Assembly: GCA_963761015.1 (NCBI GenBank)
Contig: CAVXFL010000009.1
Location: 186,001-250,000, forward strand
DNA: 64,000 nucleotides
From: CAVXFL01 sp963761015
Lineage (GTDB): Bacteria > Pseudomonadota > Alphaproteobacteria > Acetobacterales > Acetobacteraceae
Reading direction: 5' to 3'
Shown piece after piece: positions 8,988-18,333 of this stretch. Below the pieces are notes generated by a model. That model saw nothing but the letters and a program-made list of their open reading frames with translations. It made no database searches and was not told the DNA's origin. Made by a program: the position numbers and the translations under genes. Each line of letters begins with the position of its first letter. The first letter of the stretch is position 1.

Positions 8988-9827
8988 GTGCCCGAAGCGC
9001 CATCCTCCGCGATCCCGCTCGCGCCGCCGAACCAGCGTTCGACCCCGCGGCAACGGCGAGCACGGCGCACCTTCGCGCTGATCCTGCTTTGGCAACTGCT
9101 GTTGCTCGCCGTGCTGCTCGGGTTTTGGGAATGGGCCACGCGGGATTCCCGCGCCAATGCCTTCCTGTTCGGCTCGCCGAGCGTGATCGGCGCGGCGCTG
9201 GTGCGGATGGCGCGCGACGGCTCGCTGTGGCGGGACACCTACGTCACCGGCGTGGAAACCATTGCCGGCTTCCTGCTCGGCAATCTGATCGGTACCGCGA
9301 TCGGGCTCTCGCTCTGGTTCTCGCGCTTCATCGCGCGCATCGTGCAGCCGTTCATCCTGGCGCTCGGCGCCGTGCCGATCATCGCGTTGGCACCGATCAC
9401 GATCATCTGGTTCGGTACCGGCTTCGCATCGAAGCTGGCGATGGCGACGCTGTCCGTGATCGTCGTGGCGCTGGTCATCTCCTACAAGGGCGCGCTCGGC
9501 GTCGATCCCGACCAGGTAAACCTGATGCGCTCGCTCGGCGCGAGCCGGCGGCAGATCTTCCGCCATCTGGTGCTGCCGGCATCGCTGACCGATATCTTCG
9601 CGGGACTGAAGCTCACGGTCGGCTTCGCGCTCATCGGCGCCATCATCGGCGAGTTCATGTCCTCCACCGAGGGCCTGGGCCATGCGATATTCAAGGCCGG
9701 CAGCCTGTACGTGATTTCCAAGGTGTTCGCGGATTTGGCGGCCACGGTGGCGCTCGCGCTCGTTCTGGCGGCGGTGGTAAGCCATATCGAGCGGCTGCTC
9801 CTGCCGTGGCGACACGACCTGCAGTAA
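8988..9827 (+). CDS. ABC transporter permease (TauC/SsuC-like)
   Basis: A 279-residue inner-membrane protein with six or so hydrophobic segments and the coupling motif for the ATPase: LGASRRQIFRHLVLPAS (EAA-type loop, about residues 184-200). The N-terminal 30 residues are polar and Arg-rich. The start is GTG at 8988 after GAGGAGCAA. It completes the importer encoded at 7131-9827. Confidence 0.88.
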   Translation: MPEAPSSAIPLAPPNQRSTPRQRRARRTFALILLWQLLLLAVLLGFWEWATRDSRANAFLFGSPSVIGAALVRMARDGSLWRDTYVTGVETIAGFLLGNLIGTAIGLSLWFSRFIARIVQPFILALGAVPIIALAPITIIWFGTGFASKLAMATLSVIVVALVISYKGALGVDPDQVNLMRSLGASRRQIFRHLVLPASLTDIFAGLKLTVGFALIGAIIGEFMSSTEGLGHAIFKAGSLYVISKVFADLAATVALALVLAAVVSHIERLLLPWRHDLQ

Positions 9828-9850
9828 TCCCAGTTCAGGAGAAACTCCGA

Positions 9851-10762
9851 ATGGCCCGGCTGATCCGCAAGGAAGGCAACCTGAAATACGCGCTGTCCGC
9901 GACGGATACGTGCGTCGAGGAGATTCGCCCCGGCGAGGCGATCGAGATCGAGTGCGAAATCAACTGCAATGCCGGCGTCATCACCTCGACCGCGTCGAAG
10001 GTGTCGGCGGAGAACGTCAAGCTGCCGTTCGTCAATCCGGCGACCGGGCCGCTGCGCGTGGCCGGCGCCAAATCCGGACAGATGATCGCGGTGCAGATCC
10101 AGAAGATGGATTTGGGTCCGGTGGGCTATACCGGGCTATGGCCCGGGATCGGCATTTTCCCGGACTGGGTGCGGCAGAAGGAGTTCGGGATTCAGACGCG
10201 CGCGATGGAAGTCAACAACGGCGTCGTGCACTGGAGCGCCAGCCGCAAGCTGCCGGTGAGCCCGATGGTGGGCGTGCTCGGCGTCGCGCCCGTGCATGGT
10301 GCGGTGTTGACCATCGACAACGGCGTGCATGGCGGGAACCTGGACGTGCAGGAAATCTGCCCCGGCAACACCGTGATGTTCGAGGTGCACCAAGACGGGG
10401 CGGCGCTCTATGTCGGCGACTGCCATGCGTTGCAGGGCGATGGCGAGTGCGTCGGCATGGGTGCGGTGGAGATTGCGTCGAACGTCACCTTCAGCGTGTC
10501 GCTGCACGACAAGCCGGCGCGCATGACCTGGCCGCGCATCGAAACGCCGACGCATATCTGCACCCTCGGCTGCGCCCGCCCGCTGGAGGACGCGATGCGG
10601 ATCGCGTTCGAGCAGATGGTCTACTGGCTGGCGGATGATTACGGGTTCTCGGAGACCGAGGCCTACATGTATCTGGCGGAGATCGCCGAAGCCCGCTGCA
10701 CGCAGATGGTCAACCCGAAATACACCTACATCTGCAAGGTGGCGAAATCGTTGCTGACCTGA
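9851..10762 (+). CDS. Acetamidase/formamidase family protein (FmdA/AmdA)
   Basis: A 303-residue cytosolic amidohydrolase. Family marks are VNPATGPLRVAGA, the GVLGVAPVHG segment, a GVHGGNLDV metal-site region, and DCHALQGDGE. Members hydrolyse short amides such as formamide or acetamide to ammonia and the acid. It is preceded by AGGAGAAACTCCGA and lies 23 bases after the permease, so it is probably the last gene of the importer operon. The pairing suggests import and hydrolysis of an amide as nitrogen source (inference). It ends just before a palindromic repeat. Confidence 0.87.
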   Translation: MARLIRKEGNLKYALSATDTCVEEIRPGEAIEIECEINCNAGVITSTASKVSAENVKLPFVNPATGPLRVAGAKSGQMIAVQIQKMDLGPVGYTGLWPGIGIFPDWVRQKEFGIQTRAMEVNNGVVHWSASRKLPVSPMVGVLGVAPVHGAVLTIDNGVHGGNLDVQEICPGNTVMFEVHQDGAALYVGDCHALQGDGECVGMGAVEIASNVTFSVSLHDKPARMTWPRIETPTHICTLGCARPLEDAMRIAFEQMVYWLADDYGFSETEAYMYLAEIAEARCTQMVNPKYTYICKVAKSLLT

Positions 10763-10831
10763 TACCGCCGGGCACGGCCTTGAAGACGCGGCCGGCCAGC
10801 CACGACGTACCCGGCCGCGCCTTGGTCAAGC

Positions 10832-10901
10832 GACGCGACGAAGCAATCCCCTGGAACGTGCGGCATAGCCAGGAGATTGCTTCGCTTGGCTCGCAATGAC
10901 C
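10832..10901. repeat. REP-like palindromic repeat
   Basis: An imperfect inverted repeat: CGAAGCAATCCCCTGG on the left pairs with CCAGGAGATTGCTTCG on the right, followed by CTTGGCTCGCAATGAC. The GCGAGCxAAGCGAAGCAATC type of palindrome is a common dispersed intergenic repeat in alphaproteobacteria. It lies between the convergent amidase and beta-lactamase-fold genes and could also stop transcription from both sides. Confidence 0.6.
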
Positions 10902-10907
10902 GCTTCT

Positions 10908-12101
10908 CTAGGCGGCCTTCTTGACGGCGAGATTGTCGTACACTGCCGTTTCGAAATCCATGTAGCCGGCGATCGAGGTCGGATCGACGAACGGCAAAAT
11001 CTGCGTCGCCCAGAAGCCGCCGACGCCGTTCGCGCGGTCGATCCAGAAGAACAGATTGGCGAGCCCGGCCCAGCCGAGCGACCCCGCCGGCCTTCCGGTC
11101 GGCGCCTTGACCTCGTTGATCATGAAGCTCAGCGCCCAGGATTTCGGCATGCCGGGGAAGAACTCGGCGTCGTGCGAGAGCGGCGCGATCACACCCGGCA
11201 GCATCTTGATCTTCTTGTCGCCGAGCCCGTTCTTCTCGGCCATCAACACGGTCTCCCGCTTGAGCACACGGCCGTTCTCGCCGGCCCCGTCGTTCAGCCA
11301 CATGCGAATGAAGCGGCAATAATCGCCGACCGTCGAATAGAGCCCATGCCCGGCCATGTGGATTTCCGGGTTCGCCGGCAGTTCGAAATCGAGCGGGGTC
11401 AGCGAGCCGTCGGCCTCGCGCTGATGTACCCGCGCCAGGCGCGAGCGCATGTCCGGCGTTATCTCGAACGCCGTGCTCGTCATGCCGAGCGGGACGAAAA
11501 TCCGTTCCCGCATGACCTCGCCGAGCCGCTTGCCGGTGATCGCCTCAACGACCTGGCCAGCCCAGTCGATGTTCGAGCCGTATTCCCATTGCTCGCCGGG
11601 GTCGAATAGCAGCGGCGTCCGCAACGCCGCCTTGGTCGCGCTGATGACGCTCGGCTGCCCGTGTTCCTGCGCCAGCCGCTGGTAGTTTCGGTTGAAAATG
11701 TCGTAGCCGAACCCGGCGGTGTGCAGCAGCAGCATGCGCGTGGTGATGTCGCGCTTGGGCCGGCGCAGCTTCGGCTTGCCCGCGGCGTCGAAGCCGTCCA
11801 GAACCTGGATTTCCCCGATATCGGGGACGTAGCTTTTCGCGGGCGCATCGAGGTCGAGTTTGCCCTCCTCGACCAGTTGCAGCGCGGCGGTGGCGGCGAC
11901 CGCCTTGGTGGTCGAGAAGATCGCGAACACGCTGTCGGTGGTCATGTCGGCGTCCTGGCCCAGCACGCGCTTGCCGGCCGCGCCCTCGTAAATGTTGGCG
12001 TGGCGGTCGGTGGCCATCGCGACCACGCCCGGAACCCGCGGCGTTCCGCTCACAACGCGCTGCAAGATGGCATCGGCCGCGCTTTTCAGACCCTGATTCA
12101 T
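10908..12101 (-). CDS. Serine hydrolase of the beta-lactamase (class C/esterase) family
   Basis: A 397-residue protein with the SxxK nucleophile motif in FSTTKAVAA (about residue 65), a Tyr-x-Asn-type motif in YGSNIDWAG, and the HTAGFGYD loop after it, as in EstB-like esterases and other family VIII hydrolases. There is no signal peptide, so it is more likely a cytosolic esterase or amidase than a resistance enzyme. The start at 12101 follows GAGGAAGCC; the upstream in-frame extension is Arg-rich and non-homologous in character. It is transcribed toward the amidase operon. Confidence 0.85.
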   Translation of the reverse strand: MNQGLKSAADAILQRVVSGTPRVPGVVAMATDRHANIYEGAAGKRVLGQDADMTTDSVFAIFSTTKAVAATAALQLVEEGKLDLDAPAKSYVPDIGEIQVLDGFDAAGKPKLRRPKRDITTRMLLLHTAGFGYDIFNRNYQRLAQEHGQPSVISATKAALRTPLLFDPGEQWEYGSNIDWAGQVVEAITGKRLGEVMRERIFVPLGMTSTAFEITPDMRSRLARVHQREADGSLTPLDFELPANPEIHMAGHGLYSTVGDYCRFIRMWLNDGAGENGRVLKRETVLMAEKNGLGDKKIKMLPGVIAPLSHDAEFFPGMPKSWALSFMINEVKAPTGRPAGSLGWAGLANLFFWIDRANGVGGFWATQILPFVDPTSIAGYMDFETAVYDNLAVKKAA

Positions 12102-12298
12102 GGCTTCCTCCGCTGGATCGAACGCTTGGCGTTTCTGGCGCCGCCGGATGGCTCCGCGAGCCGGAGCCCGGATGGCGGCGGACGATCCTAGGCAGGGCGC
12201 CCGGATCGCGAAAGCCGTGCGCAACCTTCGGCCGCCGCCGGCACTGTAGCGATTGGGGCAGGACGGATGATAAGCCGTCCCGATCAGGGGTTGCCGCG

Positions 12299-12769
12299 AT
12301 GCACGCTTTGCCGGTTTTGGCGCTCGGCTGGTCGCTCGGCGTCACGCACGCGGCCGCGCCGGCCGGAGCCGCGAACCCGGCCAGCCCGGTCGGGCGGTGG
12401 GTGACCGGGGCGGACGGTGGCGTGGTTGCCATTCACAGATGCGGCGATGCCCGGTTTTGCGGCCGCATCGTCGGTATCCCCCGCGCGCAGCCGAACGCGC
12501 CGATGCCCGTGGACAGCGAGGGCAGGCCGGAATGCGGGCTCACCATCATCACCAATGCGGTGAAGAGCGGAGACGGCGAATGGAGCGGCAAAATCCTCGA
12601 TCCGCGCAACGGCGTAACCTATAGCGCAAAGCTGTGGCTCGACACCGCCGGCCGGCTGCATGTGCGGGGCTATCTCGGGTTGTCCGTGTTCGGCGAGACC
12701 GTGGTCTGGCAGCCTTTCCGAGGCCAGATTGGCGACGATTGTCGGATCGCCGGTGCGGCGACGCGCTAG
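12299..12769 (+). CDS. Secreted DUF2147 family protein
   Basis: A 156-residue exported protein with a short signal region (to about residue 25). The DUF2147 pattern is clear: PVGRWVTGADGGVVAI near the start, CGxRIVGI, DPRNGVTYSAKLWLD, and the ending RGYLGLSVFGETVVW. These small periplasmic beta-barrel proteins are widespread in alphaproteobacteria; their function is unknown. Its last 4 bases overlap the convergent NnrS gene. Confidence 0.85.
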   Translation: MHALPVLALGWSLGVTHAAAPAGAANPASPVGRWVTGADGGVVAIHRCGDARFCGRIVGIPRAQPNAPMPVDSEGRPECGLTIITNAVKSGDGEWSGKILDPRNGVTYSAKLWLDTAGRLHVRGYLGLSVFGETVVWQPFRGQIGDDCRIAGAATR

Positions 12770-13980
12770 GCCGGCCCGGCCGATTGGCGCCTCACGCTCG
12801 CCGCGCGCGGCGAGGCCAAGGGCCGCGCATAAAGCACGACGAACAGGCCGAAGGCGCCAGTCCACGCTGCCACGGCAAGCTCCAACGCCAGCAGATAATG
12901 CGCGCCCGCGAGCGGGGCCGCGACCCGCGATGCGGCGGCGAGCGAGACCAGCGCATAGATCGCGGTCGTGCCGAAACCGGCCTTCAGCTCGCGCCCGGTA
13001 TGTCCGAGGGAGGTCCGCGTCATCACCGCGAGCGTCATCGTGCCGATCGCGCCGGCGGTGAGCGCGTGCAGCGCCGCCGTGCGCGGCAGCGCCGGGAACA
13101 GCGGCGCGAGCCCGAGCAGCACGAGCCCGAGCGCCAGCCAGCCGTAGCCGGCGTGCAGCACCCAGACCAGCGGTTCGCGCAACGTCCGCGTGCCACGCCA
13201 CCGCGTCAGCCGGATGGCGAGCGCCAGCCCCGCCGCGATCGCCATCCCATCGGTGATCGGCCGGTCGGGCGCCAGAACCCACGCCAACAGCGCGGCCGCG
13301 GTGATCGCGAGCGCCGCCCGGTCGATCCAGCCGAACGGGGCCGGCATGCGCCGCGTTGGTTGCTGCTTCGCCAGCCAGTTGCGCGTGAAGCTCGGGATGA
13401 TGCGCCCGCCGACCAGCGTGATGAGCATCAGCAGCGTGGCGATGCCGAGCCGGTTGCCGAGCGCCGCCGTGCCGGCGATGCCGAGCGCTTCCAGATGGAC
13501 GAGCAGATTGCCGATGAGCAGCAGCGACAGGGCGCCGATCATCGGCAGGTTGCGCCAGTTCCGCCCGGCGAGGATTTCCCGTGCCACGGCCGCGAGGAAC
13601 GCCAGCGGGAAGGCAAGGTCGAGCACCGCCGCGCTCACCGGCCCGATGCTCGCCGAGGTCAGTTCGGCGATCCGGCCGAGCGCCCAGAGAACCACGAGCA
13701 CCGCGAGCGGCGCGCCCTGTAGCGGCATCCGGCCGGTCCAGTTCGGAATCGCCGTCAGCAGGAAGCCGGCCACCACGGCCGCGGCGAAGCCGAACACCAT
13801 TTCGTGCACGTGCCAGACGATCGGCGACAGGGCGGTCGGGATTTGCGCGCTCGCGGTGAACACCGCGAGCCAAAGCGGGATGGCGACCGCCGCCCACACG
13901 CAGGACAGCAGAAAGAACGGCCGGAAGCCCGCCGCGAGAATGGCGGGACCGGCCTGCGGCCGGTAACGGGGAATCGGCAT
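12766..13980 (-). CDS. nnrS: NnrS family membrane protein
   Basis: A 404-residue integral membrane protein with about 12 hydrophobic segments and the NnrS pattern: LAAGFRPFFLL near the start, HVHEMVFGFAAAVVAGFLLTA, the GGRIIPSFTRN motif, and MTRTSLGHTGR. NnrS is a haem- and copper-containing membrane protein associated with nitric oxide stress tolerance. No NO reductase or nitrite reductase gene is visible nearby. The start at 13980 (MPIPRYRP) is preferred; an ATG at 14016 gives a 12-residue longer form. Confidence 0.88.
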   Translation of the reverse strand: MPIPRYRPQAGPAILAAGFRPFFLLSCVWAAVAIPLWLAVFTASAQIPTALSPIVWHVHEMVFGFAAAVVAGFLLTAIPNWTGRMPLQGAPLAVLVVLWALGRIAELTSASIGPVSAAVLDLAFPLAFLAAVAREILAGRNWRNLPMIGALSLLLIGNLLVHLEALGIAGTAALGNRLGIATLLMLITLVGGRIIPSFTRNWLAKQQPTRRMPAPFGWIDRAALAITAAALLAWVLAPDRPITDGMAIAAGLALAIRLTRWRGTRTLREPLVWVLHAGYGWLALGLVLLGLAPLFPALPRTAALHALTAGAIGTMTLAVMTRTSLGHTGRELKAGFGTTAIYALVSLAAASRVAAPLAGAHYLLALELAVAAWTGAFGLFVVLYARPLASPRAASVRRQSAGPA

Positions 13981-14301
13981 CGTGCCTCGGTTTGCGACAA
14001 GGATTTCGGGCGGCATCGTCGCCGGTCTTACTGCACCAGTGAACGGAATGTCGCGCCGGACGCTTTGCGATCAAGCCGGAGCACATGTATCCCGCATCGG
14101 GTTCTGGCACGAGGCAAGACGGACGGGCTCTCGACCACCTCACGGCGGTTGGCGAACAGCAGGCCAAGCCTGCGCTTGCTGCTCGGTCCAGCGAACGAAG
14201 TCCGCTGCATCCGATGGCGCCGAGAGTTCGATGGCTCTTCGGCCGGGAAACATTGCATGCGGGTTCCGTTGCCGCGTAGCGTGCATGTCCCAGGTCCGGA
14301 G

Positions 14302-16459
14302 ATGGCCATGTCGGCAGACAGCAACGGCACCCGCGTTGTCCGCGGCGCATGCCCCCACGATTGCCCCGACACATGCGCAATGCTGGTGACCGTCGAGGAT
14401 GGGCGGGCGGTCGCCGTGCGCGGCGATCCCGACCACCCGTTCACGCGCGGCGGGCTGTGCTTGAAGGTCAACAACTACCAGGACCGGGTCTACAGTCCCG
14501 ACCGGGTGCTCTATCCGCTGAAGCGATCGGGGGCGAAAGGAAGCGGAAAATTCGAGCGCATCACCTGGGATGCGGCACTGGACGAAATCCGGCGCCGCTG
14601 GTCGCGGATCATCGATCAGTTCGGCCCCACCGCCATCCTGCCGTACAGCTATCTCGGCACCGAAGGCATTCTCAACGGCCTGAATGTCGGTGATCCGTTC
14701 TTCAACAAGCTCGGCGCGACCATCAGCGAGCGGACCTTCTGCGACTCCGGCTCGTGCACCGCCTATTTCATGACCATCGGTCCCTCGCCGGGCATGGACC
14801 CGGAGAGCTTCAAGTATTCCAAATACATCATTCTCTGGGCCTGCAACACGATCAGCACCAACTTGCATCACTGGCCGTTCATTGCCGAAGCCAAGCGGAA
14901 GGGCGCTAAGCTGGTCGTCATCGACCCGGTCAGGAGCCGCACCGCGCGCGAGGCCGACTGGCATATCCCGATCCGTCCCGGCACCGACGCCGCGCTCGCT
15001 CTCGGCATGATGCACGTCATTATCGCCGAGGAACTGTTCGATCGCGATTACGTGGAAAAGTACACCGTCGGCTTCGACGAGTTGCGCGACCACGTCCAGG
15101 CCTATGCGCCCGAACGGGTGGCCGCGATCACCGGCATTCCGGCGGACGACATAAGGACGCTTGCGCGGGACTATGCGACCACTCAGCCGAGCGTCATTCG
15201 CATCGGCGTGGCCATCGAGCGCCACGCCGGAGGCGGTCAGACCGTGCGTGCCACCGCTTGCCTGCCGGCCCTGGTGGGCGCCTGGCGGCGCATCGGCGGC
15301 GGCATGCTGCAACTGCCCATCTGGGCGTTTCCGATCAGGTGGGAAAACCTCATGCGCCCGGACTGGATCACGCCGGGCACGCGCGTCCTGAATCAATGGC
15401 GCCTCGGGGCGGCGCTGACCGGTGAGGAAGGGCTCGATCCACCGATCAAGTCGCTGTTCGTATACAACTCGCAATCCCGTGATCGTCGCCTCGGAGCAGG
15501 ACAAGGTCATTGCGGGCCTCGAGCGCGAGGATCTCTTCACGGTGGTGAGCGAGCAATTCCTCACCGACACGGCCCGCTACGCCGACATCGTTCTGCCGGC
15601 GACGACGCAGCTGGAACAGTTCGATATCATGTTCTCCTGGGGGCATTTGTACCTGACCCTCAACCAGCCGGCGGTCGAGCCGCTCGGCGAGGCGGTGCCG
15701 AACACCGAGCTGTTTCGGCGGCTTGCGCGACACATGGGCTTTGCGGACGAGCATTGGAGCCGGACCGACGAAGCGATGGCGATGGACGCGATCGACTGGA
15801 CCAGCCCGGCCCTCCAGGGGATCACGATGGACCTGCTCAAGGAAGCCGGTTGGGCACGTCTGAATGTCGGGACGCCCGAAACCTATCTGCCGCACGCCGA
15901 AGGAAATTTTCTCACCGCGTCGGGCAAGTGTGAATTCAAGGCCTCGATGGCGTCGGGCGGCAACTTCGTGCTGCCGCTGTTCCGGCAAGGCTCCAACGAG
16001 TTCCAGCCGGGCGACCCGATCGAGCCGCTGCCCACCTACATTCCCCACGAGCCGGCGGCGAAAGCCACGGTTTCCGGCAGCTATCCGCTCAACGTCATCT
16101 CGCCCAAGAGCCATGCGTTCCTGAACTCGTCCTATGGCAACCTGCCGGCGCAACTGCATCACGCCGGCAAGCAATTCGTGCTGGTCAATTCGGCGGATGC
16201 GCAGGCGCGCGGCATCGCGGACGGCAGCCCGGTGCACCTCTTCAACGACCAGGGCAGCTTGCGGACGGTCGCCAAGGTGAACGACGACGTCCGGCCGGGA
16301 GTTGTCGTGGTCCCACTCGGCTACTGGCGCGCGGATAGCGGCGGGAATGCCACCGTGAATGCGTTGAATCCGGCGCAATATGCCGATCTCGGGCGCGCTC
16401 CGGTCTTTTCGGACACCCGCGCCGAACTGGCGCTCGCCAACGTGGCGCTCGTGCATTGA
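14302..16459 (+). pseudogene. Molybdopterin-dependent oxidoreductase with Fe4S4 site, frameshifted
   Basis: About 718 residues if the frame is repaired. The N-terminus has a four-cysteine iron-sulfur motif (ACPHDCPDTC then GGLCLK). Next come the Mo-bis-MGD core with SERTFCDSGSC, WACNTISTN and VIDPVRSRTA, and a C-terminal dinucleotide-binding domain (NVISPKSHAFLNSSYGN). One extra base near 15472 breaks the frame between LFVYNS and NPVIVASEQ. The family includes formate dehydrogenase-like and other DMSO-reductase superfamily enzymes; the substrate is not identifiable. There is no Tat signal, so it is probably cytosolic. Two ATGs (14302 and 14308) are possible. No electron-transfer subunit is adjacent. 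Confidence 0.82.
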
Positions 16460-16495
16460 AAGCGCCATCAGAGGGTGCGCAAATTTCGTGCGCCG

Positions 16496-17620
16496 TCAGT
16501 TCGCGGTGGCGATCCAGCGAGCGATCTCGGGCCAGGCCTCCTGCAGATTGCGCGCGCCCATGAACAGGCCGATATGCCCGCCCGGGACCAGCTTCTTCGC
16601 AATCTTGTCCTTCGGCGTGCCGAGCAGGCGTTCCGCGTTGAACACCTGTTCGGCCGTGGTGACGTCGTCGGCCTCGCCGGCCAGCAGATAGGCGGGGCAG
16701 GTCACGTCGCGCAAGTTCAGGCGCTGGCCGAGCCCGACGAACGCGCCCTTTGCCAGCCGGTTCTCCTTGAACAGCTGCACGATCGCCTGGAGATACCAGC
16801 GCCCCGGCAAGTCGATCGGGTTTTCGTACCAGCTTTCGAACGTCTCCTCCTTCTTCAGATAGGCCGGATCGTCGATGTGCTCGTAAAGATCGATGTGAAA
16901 GCCGATGTAGTTCTGCTCCGGGTGCATGCTCTTCCAGCCGCGCAGCATGGTCTCGCCGCGCATCAGGCCGCCGCCCATCGCCACCAGCTCCTCGTAGAAC
17001 GCGGTCGGGTAGGCGTGCGCCATGCGCTTGACCGGGCCATTGCCGGCATCGGCGTCGATCGGCGAGCCCGCGAGCACCAGGCTCGCGACCTTGCCCGGAA
17101 ATCGCGCGGCGTACATCGCCGACATCCAGCCGCCCTGGCACAGCCCGACCAGATTGACGCGCCCGCCGAGATCGTCGACGCAAACATTGATTTCGGCCAG
17201 ATACTGATCGATTTCCAAATCCTTCATGTCCTCGGTGGCCGACTTCCAGTCGGTCAGGAACACGCGGCCGATGCCGTTGGCGAGCAGCGTCTCGATCAGG
17301 CTCTGGCCCTGGTGATAGTCGGCGATCATGGCGGAATGGCCGGCATAGGGCGCGTCCACGATGGTCGGAACGCCGGTGGCACCCGGCGCCGAATAGTCGC
17401 GGAAATGCATCGTGCGCAGATCGAGCATCACGCGGTTCGCGGTGGCGAGGCGCGGCCGCAGCTCGTGGTGGAGCTTCTCCTCCTCGGCGACGAATTCGAG
17501 ATTCTTCGCATAGAGTTCCAATCCCTGCTCGGCCATTTTGGTGGCCGCGAGCATCGGCCAGAACAGCGGCACGCCCATGCCGTGCCGTTCTCGGTGCGAG
17601 ACTTTTTCGGCTTGGACCAT
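16496..17620 (-). CDS. PhaC-like alpha/beta hydrolase
   Basis: A 374-residue protein with the Cys nucleophile box of polyhydroxyalkanoate synthases, GLCQGGW (about residue 170), rather than the GxSxG of depolymerases. The other triad members are Asp in LAGEADDVTTAEQ and His in PGGHIGLFMGA. The length matches short class III PhaC subunits, but no PhaE or PhaR is next to it. It may make or turn over polyester granules, or be a divergent thioesterase-like relative. The start follows AGGAGAGCATGTC. Confidence 0.75.
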   Translation of the reverse strand: MVQAEKVSHRERHGMGVPLFWPMLAATKMAEQGLELYAKNLEFVAEEEKLHHELRPRLATANRVMLDLRTMHFRDYSAPGATGVPTIVDAPYAGHSAMIADYHQGQSLIETLLANGIGRVFLTDWKSATEDMKDLEIDQYLAEINVCVDDLGGRVNLVGLCQGGWMSAMYAARFPGKVASLVLAGSPIDADAGNGPVKRMAHAYPTAFYEELVAMGGGLMRGETMLRGWKSMHPEQNYIGFHIDLYEHIDDPAYLKKEETFESWYENPIDLPGRWYLQAIVQLFKENRLAKGAFVGLGQRLNLRDVTCPAYLLAGEADDVTTAEQVFNAERLLGTPKDKIAKKLVPGGHIGLFMGARNLQEAWPEIARWIATAN

Positions 17621-17675
17621 GACATGCTCTCCTGACCGCCGCGCGCGCGCCGGCATGCGCTTGCGGGATTTCCTC

Positions 17676-18155
17676 TTACGCCAGCGGAACGCCCGCCAGA
17701 TGGCGGCTGGTGCGGATGGTTTGCAGCGTCTGCACCCGGCTGACCCGGTCGGCCTCGGTCAGCCGGCGGGTCAACTGGTTCTCGTGCGCCGTGTCGCGCG
17801 CCACCAGCCGCAGCAGGAAATCGCCGCCGCCGCGGATCATGTGGCATTCGCGCACCTCGGGCCAGCCCGCGACCATCCGCTCGAAATCGGCGAGCACGCT
17901 CTCCTTCTGGCTGTCCAGCCCGACGATGGCGAAGAACGTCACCTCCCAGCCGAGCTTCTGCGGGTCGGTGTCGGCCTGGTAGCCGCGGATGAACCCGGCC
18001 TCCTCCAGCCGGCGCACCCGGCGCAGGCAGGGCGGGGCGGAAATCCCCACCCGCCGCGCCAGCGCGACGTTGGTGATGCGGCCGTCCGCCTGCAACTCGG
18101 CCAGAATCCGCCGGTCGATGGTGTCGAGCGCGGCGGCTTCGGCGTGCGGCTTCAT
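17676..18155 (-). CDS. Lrp/AsnC family transcriptional regulator
   Basis: A 159-residue regulator. The N-terminal winged helix-turn-helix is LDTIDRRILAELQADGRITNVALARRVGIS; a ligand-sensing RAM domain follows (FFAIVGLDSQK ... HMIRGGGDFLLRLV). The start at 18155 follows GAACGCTCC. It is divergent from thioredoxin reductase across 178 bases, so it could regulate that promoter as well as its own (inference). Confidence 0.9.
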   Translation of the reverse strand: MKPHAEAAALDTIDRRILAELQADGRITNVALARRVGISAPPCLRRVRRLEEAGFIRGYQADTDPQKLGWEVTFFAIVGLDSQKESVLADFERMVAGWPEVRECHMIRGGGDFLLRLVARDTAHENQLTRRLTEADRVSRVQTLQTIRTSRHLAGVPLA

Positions 18156-18333
18156 GGAGCGTTCAAGCGCCGACGTTTCCTCCCTGGCGGCAATCGCGCA
18201 ATAATATTGCCGCACCCTCCGGCCGCAAGCCCGCTCCGGGCGCGGCTCGCGCTCGGCGGCGGAGCGGCGTGCTTGCTTGCCTGCCGGCTTGCCGCGCCGA
18301 TATGTTCGCAATCGACCAAAAGCGGAACGCACG

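Noticed and set aside
10908..12101. A beta-lactamase resistance gene
   Set aside because: It has the fold and SxxK motif but no signal peptide, and the surrounding motifs fit family VIII esterase-type hydrolases better.
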